Both the position numbers and the translations under genes were made by a program. Below are positions 1 to 11,053 of a DNA stretch of 64,000 bases, piece after piece. The stretch's first letter is position 1; every line of letters starts with the position of its first letter. Below the pieces are notes generated by a model. The model ran no database searches. It was not told the origin of the DNA and saw only the letters and a program-made list of their open reading frames with translations. The DNA comes from Leucocoprinus leucothites (Eukaryota > Basidiomycota > Agaricomycetes > Agaricales > Agaricaceae), in contig JAACJO010000007.1 of NCBI GenBank assembly GCA_013368445.1, forward strand, positions 1 to 64,000. The letters are read 5' to 3'.

Positions 1-1325
1 ACCTCGTCAAGAGCTACAAGAAGAAGACTGGCACCGACGTCACCAAGAACCTTCGCGCTCTCGGTAAGCTGAAGCGAGGTCGAGAAGGCCAAGAGGACTC
101 TTTCCAGCCAGCAATCCGTCCGCATTGAAATTGAATCTTTCGAGGATGGTAACGACTTCTCCGAGACCCTCACCCGCGCCAAGTTCGAAGAGCTCAACAT
201 GGATCTCTTCCGCAAGACTATGAAGCCTGTTGAGCAGGTGTTGAAGGACGCCAATGTCAAGAAGGAAGACATCGACGAGGTGCGTTAAGCCTGGCTTTTT
301 TTTTTCTTTTTTCTTACAATGATCTTCAGGTTGTTCTCGTTGGTGGTTCTACTCGTATCCCCAAGGTTCAGCAACTCCTCAAGGAGTTCTTCGGTGGTAG
401 GGAGCCCTCTAAGGGAATTAACCCCGACGAGGCTGTTGCTATGTGCTGCGTCCAAGGTGGCATTCTCTCGGGTGCCGAGGGTACCGCGATGTTGTTCTTG
501 TCGACGTTAACCCCCTTACTCTCGGTATTGAGACCACTGGTGGAGTTTTCACCAAGCTCATTCCCCGCAACACCGTCATTCCTACCAAGAAGAGTCAAAT
601 CTTCTCTACCGCCGATAACCAGCCTACTGTCCTCATTCAAGTCTTGAGGGTGAACGTTCCCTCACGAAGGACAACAATCTCCTCGGCAAGTTTGAGCTCA
701 CTGGCATTCCTCCCGCTCCTCGTGGTGTACCTCAAATCGAAGTCACCTTCGAGATTGACGCCAATGGTATCATGAAGGTCAGCTGCTGACAAGGGAACGT
801 GAGTATTGTTTCATCTGTTATGATTTAGCTTCGTTCTTATTCTTTCGCAGTGGCAAGTCAGAGGCCATTACCATCAAGAATGAGAAGGGCCGTCTATCTC
901 AGGAGGAGATTGACCGCATGGTTGCCGATGCGAGAAGTTCGCCGCTGAGGATGAGGCTCAACGCAAGAGGATTGAGGCTCTCAACTCGCTCTCGTCATTC
1001 ATCTATGGCCTCAAGAATCAAGTCACCGACTCTGAGGGTCTTGGTGGCAAGCTTGATGACGACGACAAGAAGGACCATTTTGGATGCCGTCAAGGAAGCC
1101 TCTGAGTGGATTGATGACAACGGTTCCAGCGCCAGCGTTGAGGACCTTGAAGAGAAGTTGGCTGGTATGTGTCTGCGATCACGTTCGTTTTTAGGCCATT
1201 TCACTGACTTGACTGTTATAGAGGTGCAAGGCATCGTCAACCCCATCACCACCAAGCTTTACTCTGGGGGCTCCACCTCGAGCGATGATGATGAAGACTC
1301 TGGCTTCGATCACGATGAACTCTAA
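1..1325 (+). pseudogene. KAR2: ER Hsp70 chaperone BiP/Kar2, 3' part, indel-disrupted
   Basis: Conceptual translation gives the second half of an ER-type Hsp70: end of the nucleotide-binding domain ([17 protein letters not shown]), the substrate-binding domain and the lid, ending in HDEL, the ER-retrieval signal. BiP is the ATP-dependent folding and translocation chaperone of the ER lumen. The 5' part lies outside the window. Three introns have normal borders (280-329, 799-850, 1165-1221). The frame is broken near 75, 488, 645, 785 and 930, each time by loss of one or two bases. Around 438-452 three further single-base losses together keep the frame. All are deletions in short runs or dinucleotide repeats, while codons between them stay conserved. 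This is either a young pseudogene or poor consensus sequence at a contig edge. Since BiP is essential, a functional gene must exist if this is real decay. Confidence 0.88.
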
Positions 1326-1560
1326 GTGTAATTTATTATCCACGTACTAGCAGCGCTTCGCGGACACGAGGCGTTGGGGCATCGAGGAGGGATGTCACAA
1401 AAGACTACGTAGTGATATCATAGAGAGCAGACTTAATGGCACACGTAGCAATTCCATACCCAGCATTTATTTACATTTAACTTTGTACCTGCTTTTTGGC
1501 TCATCCAAACGAGGTTTTCAGGAATTACCTTCAGAGTGAAATGAGTTTATATAGATCAAA

Positions 1561-3923
1561 CTAGTATGAGTAGACAAAGTCGGGATGCTTGTCTCCCAGT
1601 TCTACCCAAGCACGAAGTCCACCATTGGTTTCCTTCTCGTCGGCGTAGGGAGCCAGGATCTCGGCGCGTTGTCGTTGTTTTCTCTTGTTCTTGTAATAGA
1701 GGACAGCGACATTCAGGCAAGTCAAAACAATGGCAAGCACAGAACTGAATGCAGGTGTTAGCATTTGACGAGCATTGCCTGACAACTACACTTACAACAC
1801 AAGATCCATAATTGTCGTTTTTGTGAACCTGGGTCCTTCATTTGTAGGGAATCGCCATGTACTGAGAATACCGCCCTACATCGCAATCAAATGGGTTCAT
1901 TTATCGTCCATCCAAAGCGACATAGAAAAAAACCCACAGAATTAGTAGCGATAAATCCAAGCGCGATACTCGTCGCACGACGGAAATAAGGTTCCGAGTT
2001 GTTTGCCATCCATGCGGATAGGATGGGTGCTGAGGCGTATACGCCTGGGACTGTAAAGTAGAGAGAGCCGTACGCGACGAATTTGTTGGTTGTGCCTGAG
2101 TAGTGATTAGAGGCGAGGGTTTAGGGTTTGAGACGGGCGGGGCGAGTGAGGATCGGAATTGCGAGAGTGGGTGGGGGCGGGGAGGGGGGGAGATGATACG
2201 TACGGAGGTACATGACGAATCCGATTATGGCCAGACAGGAGATGATGATGGTGGGTATGGCGCGGTTTTGGTATTTGTCGGAGAAGAATGCAAAGAAGAG
2301 GGTTACTGGTCGTAGAGTGGGGGTATCAGTAATTGTGCCTTTCGCATATCAGAGAGCATGAGTTGAAGTGGGACGTCGAGTTAGAAGTGTCATCTGTGAT
2401 GGTCTATGATGGTCAATGGACCGACAAATTTGAAAATCGGTGTCCCTGAAGGGACAAGTCGATTTTCGTCGTCGTGACGTATTGTATGCGTCCCACATTC
2501 AGGAAATCATAAACCACGAAAGAACACTCACAGAAAAATCCACCCGCAAATGGACCCACACTCAACAACTGACTCCTCACCGGACTAAAACCCAACTGAT
2601 TCACAATTGACGGACTAAAACAACGCCAGCCCATACAAACACGTCCCAATCATAAACAAAATAATAAAATTGATAATGACGTGAATGGATGAGAGGGAGC
2701 GCCAGATTTCGCGAACGGTGAATGTGTCAGAGGGAGCATTGGGTGTGACGGCTGGGCGGTCGAGTTCGAGGCGGGTTTGGATGAGGTTTTTTTCGGCTTG
2801 GGTGAGGAATTTGGAGTCTTGGGGTGTGGAGGGGACGAGGAAGAAGCCGGCTATGCCCATGAGGATGGAGAAGAGGCCTTCCTGTTGGTGTAGGGTGAGT
2901 ATATAGAGAGAGAGATGAGAGGTGAGGATGGGGACGTACGAGGATGAAGATCCATGCCCAGCCTGGCCGACCACCTATACCGTCCATGTTTTGAATTGCG
3001 GCTGCCAAGAGGCCAGAAAATGCACCGGATAGCTGTTGTGTCGTGAGTTTAGCTTGGAGGGAGCCGTGGAGAGTATGGTGCGTACTGATGCAGATGAGAA
3101 GAACAGTGCAATGCTTGAGAAGGTCTCATAAGTCGAACGAAGACGAGATGATCTGAAGGGCGATTGCTTACCGAAGGGACAGATCTCTGCGGGTGTAGAA
3201 TCCGGAGAGGTAAAGGACGATCCCGGGGAACATGGGTCCCTCAATGAGACCGAGAATGGCGCGTACAACCACCAGTCCAGCGTATGAAGAGACGAGGCCT
3301 GTTCGAGTGTTGTGGGCAATTCAAGAAGAGAGTAACTAGTTCTCGATCGAACGAACCTTGAAGGGTGACGATGATACCCCAGGCGGTCAGGATGGTAGGC
3401 ATTGCGAATCGTGGACCAATCCATCGTAGTAGCAAGTTTGAGGGCAGTTCAGCTGCGATGTAAGGACTGTATATTCGGGTTAGGTGCTGAATAAAGAGGT
3501 TCTGTGTGGCACTTACGCGTATAACACAGTCACACAGACTTGATATTGGTGGTCTGTAAGTCCTAATCCCTTCTGCAGACCAGCGACACGCGCGTTGCCT
3601 ACAAGAGGTGAATATCATGCTTCCTGAGGAACAACAGAAGGCATATACTCACCAATATTAGCACGATCCTAGATACGTGTGAAGGAATCAGCACCCCAAC
3701 CCCAACATAGTGGATGACGAGATTAAATCACCAAGAAGGACAACAGATAAAACATCGCCATGACCGGAACAATTGTATAGTCGAGTTTTCGCACAGCACG
3801 CTTCTCAGCGTCAGTAACAATCCGCTCCTTTTGCGGTGTCGCTACGTATCCAGCTTCCGAAGAAGAGTAATCCTCTTTCGGTGGGCGCTCTACAGGGCTT
3901 GCTTCTCTCGGCGCTTCTGCCAT
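1561..3923 (-). CDS. MFS transporter, Dal5/allantoate-permease-like (one frameshift)
   Basis: Multi-exon gene read from ATG at 3923 to TAG at 1561-1563. The protein begins with a charged cytoplasmic tail ending in EKRAVRKLDYTIVP, the usual start of anion:cation symporter family members, then passes through hydrophobic segments with DRANIGNAR, LPSNLLLRWIGPR, GLIEGPMFPGIVLYL and GFSPVRSQLL. It ends with KHPDFVYSY, typical of Dal5-like carriers of small organic anions such as allantoate, ureidosuccinate or vitamins. Substrate cannot be told. At the A4 run 2617-2620 one extra base separates GLALF from SPSIVNQLGF, so the reading frame is broken as printed. Because the neighbouring BiP segment is also full of small indels, a sequence error is as likely as true inactivation. 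It is more distant from the two other MFS genes of this window than they are from each other. Confidence 0.82.
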
Positions 3924-4548
3924 GTTTTCTCGAGTGATTGAGAATAGGACGTCGAGAAGTGAGGAAAAGAAGGTAAAGGAGCTTCGTCAAGAGGGATCAG
4001 TGACTTGATGAATGATCAAACTTATTCGGCTTCCTATTCCCCCTCATGGGGAGGGCGTGGGGAAGGTCATGAAGTTGGTGCTTTGAGTTCGGAGATATGT
4101 TGAGTTAGTTCGGCCGTAGCGTCCGTCCCGTGCTTCCGCTAGTTGCATGCGACCGTATGGTTCAGAGCGGTGCCGTGGCGCGCCGTTGTATTGGCGGAAT
4201 TTACTTCTTGAAGTGAGGAAATCTATTTCCGGACGGGAGAGGGTAAACTCGTGGGATAACACGACATTTTCTGTCATTTCGGCTGGTGAGTAACGGCAGC
4301 CTATGGGCGTCTGTCTGGCCGAGGTGCCAGAAATTAGCGCGCATGAGTAGAGACGGGACAAGAGCATTAACGGAATGCCGAAAATTCCCCACGGCATTTT
4401 GAATGTGATTGCTAGATCTGGCCTACAAAAAATGATCCGCTTCTGCTTAGGTGTTTTCGGGTACTATGGGCGTCATTGAACAACTGTTTTATTTCCTTCC
4501 AACGGAAGCCCAGCTCATAATACTCCAACACGAGGAAGGCAGAAGTCT
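3924..4548. other. Intergenic, promoter side of the minus-strand MFS gene
   Basis: About 0.6 kb between the start of the MFS gene and the RPO41 C-terminal remnant. It presumably holds the MFS promoter. I see no coding signal with family resemblance, no tRNA and no repeat shared with the array. Confidence 0.4.
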
Positions 4549-4980
4549 ATGAGAAATACAGACTTGCTTTCATCTTTCCTCGCCCCAAACTTTCCCTTTT
4601 TGTGGCAAAGGCGGGAACAAATCCAAAAGACTCAGAAACTTGTCCATAAACTTAATATAATAATAACAAATGCGTCCTTCTGGTCCTTCTCCCCCCGTCA
4701 CCCTCGCCTGATACATCTTTTTCACCATCCCCCGCCAATACCATCATCCTCTTCTGCATCAACAGGCGAAGAAAATGGCTTCTCCGCACCGGCAGACTTA
4801 GGATTGTTCAAGCTCTCGAACAGGTCCGACGCGAGATTCTCCCTGCTGAGAAGCTCGAAGACATCTCATAAAGGGGAGACATCGTTCCCGGGTTGCGGCG
4901 GTTGCATCCGGTTTGTAGGTAGTGAAACAGATTCTTTTCTGGGTATCTGTCCTGAACTAAAGCATGTGTGTTGACCAGGA
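4549..4980 (-). pseudogene. RPO41: RPO41 fragment a: C-terminal end of mitochondrial RNA polymerase
   Basis: On the minus strand the segment encodes an acidic linker (ending DAEEDDGIGGG) and then KFMDKFLSLLDLFPPLPQKG. This matches the last residues of T7-like mitochondrial RNA polymerases, where a 'DLLPPLPxKG' signature precedes a short aromatic end. A one-base shift follows the PPLPQKG motif, and the catalytic part of the gene is absent. The linker part has a homologue at 22.0-22.2 kb, in fragment d. This is the only place in the window where the very C terminus of RPO41 is present. It abuts NACHT copy A. Confidence 0.72.
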
Positions 4981-5178
4981 GTTGGCAGCGAACACATAGA
5001 ACATGGGAGAACAGACGGCTAGGCGAGTTTGTGGACATGAGGTACTGCAATGGGGCAGAGGCGAATCATCATACAAATTCCGCATGGTGCCTCCAACAAG
5101 CCAGTTTCATTCGTCCTAGGGACGTATTTATGGTACACTTGTATGCGCCTCCGCCGAGAGGGTATGTAGTTTATTGGG

Positions 5179-7556
5179 GTGCCCCGAATAGTCTCCGGTA
5201 GTTGTGTTCTCGTGATCTTTGATGTACATGGGCGTCTCGCTGTGCCATTTCTCCTCCTACATCCTCCTTCGCACACAATACCTCAGAATTCCACCCAGTC
5301 CAAAGTCCCTGCTCTTCGACCTACACCTCTACCTCAGCAAACACCTGTTTCTTCACCTCTTATTCCTTTACCTCTTCCACAGCCCATCTCGTTTCTTAAG
5401 CCTGCCGCCCCCATGCCCTCCACGGCCCCTGCTCCTGTGCTTCCTGGCCTAGAGCCTCTGAATTCCGCACCTCCTACATCGTCTTCTGCCATCCTGCCAC
5501 CTACCGCTTCCTCACCACCTCAGCACATCCATGCACGTGAAATGCTCCGCAACGCACATGATTTTGTCCTCAATTACCCTCAATTTAATCATTTCTCCCC
5601 TGTGGCCTTTGGTGAGCTTCACAGTACCCTCAAGCTAGACCGCTGATCTCATGTAGTAATTAGGTATTGAACGACTCCTTCGCCACTCAATGCCCGACGC
5701 ATTCCACAACTCCGGCGCTCGCTACCCACCCCCAAAATGTCATCTTGGTACGCGAAAGGACTACATAGCCCTCGTCACCAACTGGGCGCTAGGAGTGTCA
5801 GATCGCAAAGAACCCATTCTCTGGATGCATGGTCCCTTTGGCATCGGCAAATCAGCTGTTGCCCAGAGCTGTGCCGAGGCCCTGGCGCCAATGAAGAAGC
5901 TCACTACCACCCTCTTCTTTTCCCGCTCCAGTACAGATCGCGATGACTCTCGACGCGTCTTTACGTCCATCGCGTATCAAGTTGCTGCTATATGCCCTTC
6001 ATTCCGAGAAATTGTCGATGTGTGCATGATCGATGACCCTGCTCTCGCGACAAAGTCATTATCAACCCAGTTCGAGGACTTACTCGTTCACCCCCTTGCT
6101 AGGGTTGACATTGCAGAGAGCGGTCTCGATGGGCGTACTGTAATCATCGATGGGCTGGATGAGTGCCGTGGAACAGCAGCCCAGTGCGAAATTATCCAGA
6201 TCATCGCAACCTCTGCTCGCAAACGTACCACACCGTTCCGCTGGTTCATCACCAGTCGACCCGAAGACGCTATCATCCGGACCATGAATTCCGCCGCCGT
6301 ATCTTCCGTTCGTTCTCGCATTGAGCTTCCTGTATCGCGGGCAATTGATCACGAGATCCTAACCTACCTGACCGACGGGTTCAAGACAATCCGGGAGAGT
6401 TACGGCCTTCCCGAGTCATGGCCATCGGAGGAGGTCCTTGCTCTTCTTGTTAAACATGGTGCTGGGCTTTGGATCTATGTGGCGACCATGATTCGTTTCA
6501 TCGGGGACGAAAACTCTCTTGGCCCCGAAGACCAGCTGCAGATTGTGCTCAAGTTCATAAAGGGCATCTCTGCTAAACCTGGGGTGGACAACCCGTTGGC
6601 AGAGATGGACTTTTTCTACACCTTGATCATGGAACGGATCCCACTGAAGCTCAAGACAACCATCCGGAAAATCCTCCTGCTTCATTCCCTCTGTAATATG
6701 GTGCCACGTGATATTGCCTTTGCCCTCCACCTTTCCGCGAAGCAGCTGCGTCATGCCTGTGCTTCCATCCAGTCAGTTATGGAGCTTCAAGGCTCTGATC
6801 TTGCTCCCAGGACTCTAAATTTCTACCACGCATCGTTCCTTGATTTTATGAAAAATCCCCAGCGGTCCAAGGAGCTATGTATTCGCGGTGACTTCTTGAT
6901 AGGGTGGCGACGGGAGCTTTTGGGGTGGCTGCATGAAGTCTGTTCCCGCAGTACAGGTACCATATTTTCCAACTCTATCTTGTGTTTCTTGCTCTGACGA
7001 GGCACGATGTCGCTTGCAGATTCCTCGCACACTGTGTTTCCTTCAGATACTATTCCGCTGGAAGACAGGTCAGGTGCCTATCACTACTCGTGCGTTTTGG
7101 TTTGCTTTTGGGAGCTTTGTCAAGTCCCCCCACACCAGTTTGATCCCCAGACTGCTATGTCTGTTGCGGAACTTCCCTTCAACAAAATGCCGGGGTTGAT
7201 GGATGACCGTTTCCGGTGGTGGATCAATGCCACTTTAGTAAGAAACAATGTAAGTTTCCAATACCATTTAATTCCTCTCATTACCACTCATATTGTGACC
7301 GTTGTTTGCAGCTCCCAGCCCATCTTCGTGACAAGATCATCCGAGAGGGCAAGTGTCCAATATCGGGGTGCACAAACATCAAGAATATCTTTATTTTGGG
7401 TCATGGAGAAAATGAATCGGTCCCTGAGCAGCGGAGGGGTGGGTTTGTGGTAAACCATAAAGTTGTAAGTAATTCCTTGCCTTGTTATTTTCCCCAAGTG
7501 TTTTGATTACTTTATCTCAGCCGCCTGATGGTGGATGTATTTGCCACGTTTGGTAG
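5179..7556 (+). CDS. NACHT NTPase (NLR-like), copy A
   Basis: Five-exon model: 5179-5611, 5664-6956, 7020-7249, 7312-7464, 7521-7556. Exon 1 encodes a Pro-rich N terminus ending in AHDFVLNYPQFNHFSP. Exon 2 (1293 nt) holds the NACHT ATPase: Walker A GPFGIGKSA, Walker B VIIDGLDEC, sensor-like WFITSRPED, then a helical region ending FYHASFLDFM. Exons 3-5 encode a conserved C-terminal segment with KCPISGC and the last residues GGCICHVW. Fungal NACHT proteins are oligomerising ATPase switches linked to heterokaryon incompatibility and immunity. Oddity: the ATG used by copies B and G is ATA here, so initiation would have to use the in-frame ATG at 5179, adding about 35 residues. No repeat domain (WD40, ankyrin, TPR) follows the NACHT. 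Confidence 0.85.
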
Positions 7557-8514
7557 ATGACTCGAGCTCGACAATTCTTCCTGCCCTGATGGTCTCAGTT
7601 GCGCTAATTTGTCCTAGTGATAATAGTTTATTTAAGAACGAGAGAGTTTGTAACTTTGACAATGCCTAGCTGTCTCGATTGTTGATTCATGAAATTGATG
7701 TGAGCATGCCTTGTATCCACTGGCTAAATATGCCCGTCCACTAACTTCGTGCACCGACCTTGGCCTACCCGTCACTTCCTATTCCTCCGTGCTATTCCGT
7801 CCGTCTTGGTGAACCACCTCTTCCATCTCTTGTATGTCACGTTCCAACAGAGACCAATGCATCCCTCCCTGCTTACCTGGAGGTTTGTCGTGGGTGGCGT
7901 TCCATCCTGGTCACAGACCTTGAATCCATCACCCAACCATTCGTTGACAGCTTCAATGTTTAGCTTGGCACCTCACCTCCCCCATGATGTAGCAGCATCC
8001 ATCCTATTAATTTAACGTCACTCTATTCTGGACAGACGAATGTATCAAATGCACAAACGCCTGCCGCACCTTGTCGGGCATCTTTAGCGGCCCTATATCT
8101 TTATCTGTTGAGTTCTGCAAATTGAACTGACGACCCTAGGCAAGAAACGGCGCAGCATCTGAGCGGTCGAGTGGTAACTGAGCAGCACACGAGATCTAGG
8201 TCTTTTCAAGCACTGTGGACGGAAAGATCTTGTGGTAAGTACCTCGTTAACGCATATTAAACTTCGCCTCATTTTCATTCCAGACTACCTTGAGTAACAA
8301 CGAGAACACCGATAATAGACAAATAGGTAGGTATTTCACGATGATTTTCCCTATACGAACTCAGACGTTGAAACGCTCCTTAATCAGAACTCCTGTTCGT
8401 GGATGACCCATTCATCAACGGCGTTGAGTGGGGTTTGGTGCTGGCCGCCCACTCAATGGTATCCTCATTCACCAAGACCCCAAAGCATCATCCTTCCCAT
8501 CCCAATCCCATTGA
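7557..8514. repeat. Conserved block downstream of NACHT copies, then SINE tail flank
   Basis: The first ~550 bp after the stop codon is repeated after copies A', B, D, E, F, G and H (11.82-12.18, 21.45-21.9, 40.97-41.5, 47.25-47.5, 51.43-52.0, 55.67-56.3, 60.25-60.7 kb). Marker words are 'ATGGTCTCAGTTGC', 'TGTGAGCATGCCTTG' and 'GGTTACAGACCTTGA'. Short ORFs on either strand are not kept in frame between copies, so I read it as duplicated 3' flank, not a gene. From about 8.1 to 8.5 kb I recognise nothing. Confidence 0.6.
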
Positions 8515-8756
8515 CTGCATCAAGCCAGATTAATCCGCCAATGAGAAGAGTCTTCCTGGTGGATTACTTTAAATCCAGATTTGATCTGGCTTCAATCCAG
8601 ATGCTGATCACATGACAATTTGGCTTGTTTTGGGCAAGATCAAGGGTCCAAATAAGCGCCCAAAAACGTCGAGGGGCAGGGTTTGAACCTGAGACCGGAT
8701 GAGAGCATCATCTGATAATGAAATAGCTATGACTTAAGCCACTGCACCAAATTGCC
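8515..8756 (-). repeat. tRNA-headed SINE-like element, copy 1
   Basis: Read on the minus strand, the element starts with a Pol III-type tRNA-like head: A-box-like TGGTGCAGTGG (near 8750-8740) and B box GGTTCAAACCC (near 8689-8679). A body follows, then a tail with GGAAGACTCTTCTCATTGG and GGATTAATCTGGCTTGATG. The same tail occurs on the plus strand at 10.2 kb behind a different tRNA-like head. No acceptor stem closes, so this is not a tRNA gene. Confidence 0.62.
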
Positions 8757-10008
8757 TTAATATCTAAATGTTTTAAATACTATATGTATTGACTTTAGCC
8801 TAGCAAAATATACCTTCCAACCATCTCATGAGTGTCTAGAATCAAATTATGTGTTATACAAGAGTACAAATTCATATCTAGACGGAGTCTACTATAGAGA
8901 TCGGAAGCCCGCTGATGTCAGATCACTGCCATCAGCCGCCATCCCTCTACTACTCCTGTTTTCCCATTCATCGCTGCCACTACACTATCTCAACAACCTC
9001 GCAATCATCAAGAACGGCCGCCGCCTACGCACATCAAGCCGATCCATCACATCTGATCAAGAATAACCACCGCTTGCACCCACAATCTCTCTCTCATTTT
9101 CCCCTCATTTCTTAAATTTCAAATTTCGTCCCTCATTTCCCCGTTATCATTTCCCTTTACAGCTTCTAACCCACTCTTTCTACTCGGTTTTGATGGCTTC
9201 AACGCCACCGAGTTAGGACTTGTCATTCAACTGACAGAAGTCCGTTCTTTTTCATTTTGCTTTATCCAATCATTTTCTTTCCCTTCGTACCTTGCTCGAA
9301 AAATCTCCATAAAATCGTCATACACGCCCCACTCTGCTCTTTCTTACCTTGTCTCATCGCTTCGTCTAATAATGTGGATCCAGGCGACCACATGTATTAT
9401 CTCTCCACTCTCTTTTTCTACCACTAATATTTCTCAGATATATCCTTATGACCTTAAAATATCGGAAAAACGTCGCCATAAACACTCGTCTCTACTTGTC
9501 TCTATTGTCTCTAACATTTGTAGGTACTACCACGCGGTTAGTATAAATACTATCATGTATCTACGAATATTCCTTAGTGAAATCTACCCCTACTTTCTAT
9601 CTTATTCTTGTCTGAACTTAGGAGCTCAAGACTGACCCTGCAGCTCGAAAACGCACTCTACCACTCGATCTCACTCCTCAGCAACGATTCGCATTGTCGC
9701 ATTCATGCCGAGTCCTCGTTCCAATTTATTTTCCACTCAAAATTCTAACTACTCTGGTTTACATTTGGGTCACTAGCCAGCGACAGATGGACGCTGTCGT
9801 GCTCACATTCAATTTCGGACGAACTCGCTTTGTCATCTCTTCACTACAAAGACATAGAATTTTTTAAGATTTTCTGGTGGATTTTTTATTGGGGTGGCTT
9901 GAGTGACTAAGTGCCGTCAAGTGAATGAGGACTTCGCGAATGTTTCTAAGTCCCCATTTCATGGTGTCGTTAGTACTATATATTGCAAAAACCTTACAAG
10001 CTATATCA
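8757..10008. other. Unassigned spacer between two inverted SINE-like elements
   Basis: About 1.25 kb of AT-rich and pyrimidine-rich sequence. It has only short open frames (for example 8915-9115 and 9372-9635, plus strand), without recognisable domains. It is not shared with the other array intervals, so it is either an insertion or unique DNA. I cannot assign a gene here. Confidence 0.4.
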
Positions 10009-10260
10009 TGGCTTTATAGTGTAGTGGTCTTTCATTCTTTATATACTTAACTAAGAGGTCTTCCTTCTGAAGTCAGGTGTTCGAACCTTGCTTGATGCGC
10101 TTTTCAGCGCTTATTTTGCATTAGCAATCCCGATTAATTTCGTCATCTCTCTCACTTTGCCCTCATTGTAGGTTAATCCAGCTGCAATCCAGCTTGAATC
10201 TGGATTAATACTAATCCAACGGGAAGACTCTTGTCATTGGAGGATTAATCTGGCTTGATG
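10009..10260 (+). repeat. tRNA-headed SINE-like element, copy 2
   Basis: Plus-strand A-box-like TAGTGTAGTGG at 10017-10027 and B box GTGTTCGAACC near 10077-10087 form a tRNA-like head resembling Asp/Glu/Gly-type D arms. The 3' tail carries GGGAAGACTCTTGTCATTGG then GGATTAATCTGGCTTGATG, matching the tail of the element at 8.5 kb in inverted orientation. The head differs from copy 1, suggesting two subfamilies sharing a tail. Confidence 0.62.
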
Positions 10261-10599
10261 AAGTCCCCGCCAATCCGCATTCTTTGACGCCATCTGGCCT
10301 ACTATTGAACACCTCAACTCCGTCGTTCCCAATTACTCTCGTGCTATCAGACAAATGGTCGTTGTAGCGCTCAATCAAATCCAAGGATAGAATTACTCTG
10401 TATGAGGATGAGATTGACGCCACATATACATCGCTGGAAGCTGAGAATGGTAAAGGACATTGACACTCCTGGGCAGATTGAGGTTTATGTGAGGGATGTG
10501 GTATAAGTCGCTAAGAGACCTATTACTAGTAGCGGCTCTGATGACTTTTTTAAAAACAGTGAGTCCCATGGCAAGCTATAACTATTTTATTGCAAATAC

Positions 10600-11053
10600 T
10601 CATCTCTGCGCCATTTAGCCATCTATCCTGGTTTTGGAACTCCCCCTGCATTGGCATGCTGATTTAATGGACGCATTATACACGCCCGTCTCCAATGGTG
10701 TGTTTGTCTTCCGCTTCCCCAGCTGGCCAAAGAGTGCCCCTGCACGCACAACGTCGTATAGACTGTGCACACTTCTCGCTTTCTGCTTGACGTTAAGGAA
10801 TGAGGGGTAGGGGACTATGGAATAGATTTGTTGAGCTGGAAGGCCTGGGGATTTTGTTGGGCGGGGGGGGGATTAAACACGTGCGTTCCGTCTCCTCTCT
10901 CTCTCTATAATCCACGATGGCGCTCGAGTCAGCAGACTCGATATCAGCTCTTGCAACAATCCGTTTAAAGACCTCAATCTGTTTCTGAGTATCGAATTTA
11001 CATAGATTTCGAAAATCGTGCTCGGCGACGAGTTTTGCAGCGGCTTCACGCAT
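10600..11053 (-). pseudogene. RPO41: RPO41 fragment b: N-terminal region
   Basis: Minus-strand sequence matches the RPO41 N-terminal region seen better in fragment f. It includes a MREAAAKLVAEHDFRNLCKF-like stretch, RADIESADSSAIVDYRERE, and eroded remnants of the PPR-like part (VYNA near 10.67 kb). The frame is broken by stops. At about 11053 the segment is joined directly to the 3' part of a NACHT exon 2, so two array units have been fused by a deletion. The remaining 10261-10600 holds nothing I recognise. Confidence 0.6.

Noticed and set aside
4044..4397. 117-codon minus-strand ORF upstream of MFS gene 1
   Set aside because: No family resemblance, overlaps another frame equally open, and sits in a promoter region.
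6080..6352. Minus-strand ORFs lying opposite NACHT exon 2 (also at 6416, 19950, 45729, 54164, 58772)
   Set aside because: They recur only because exon 2 is conserved and its codon use leaves the antisense frame open; no domain is recognisable.
10009..10095. Possible functional tRNA gene (good A and B boxes)
   Set aside because: No closable acceptor stem or anticodon arm, and the following tail is shared with another element, so a SINE head fits better.
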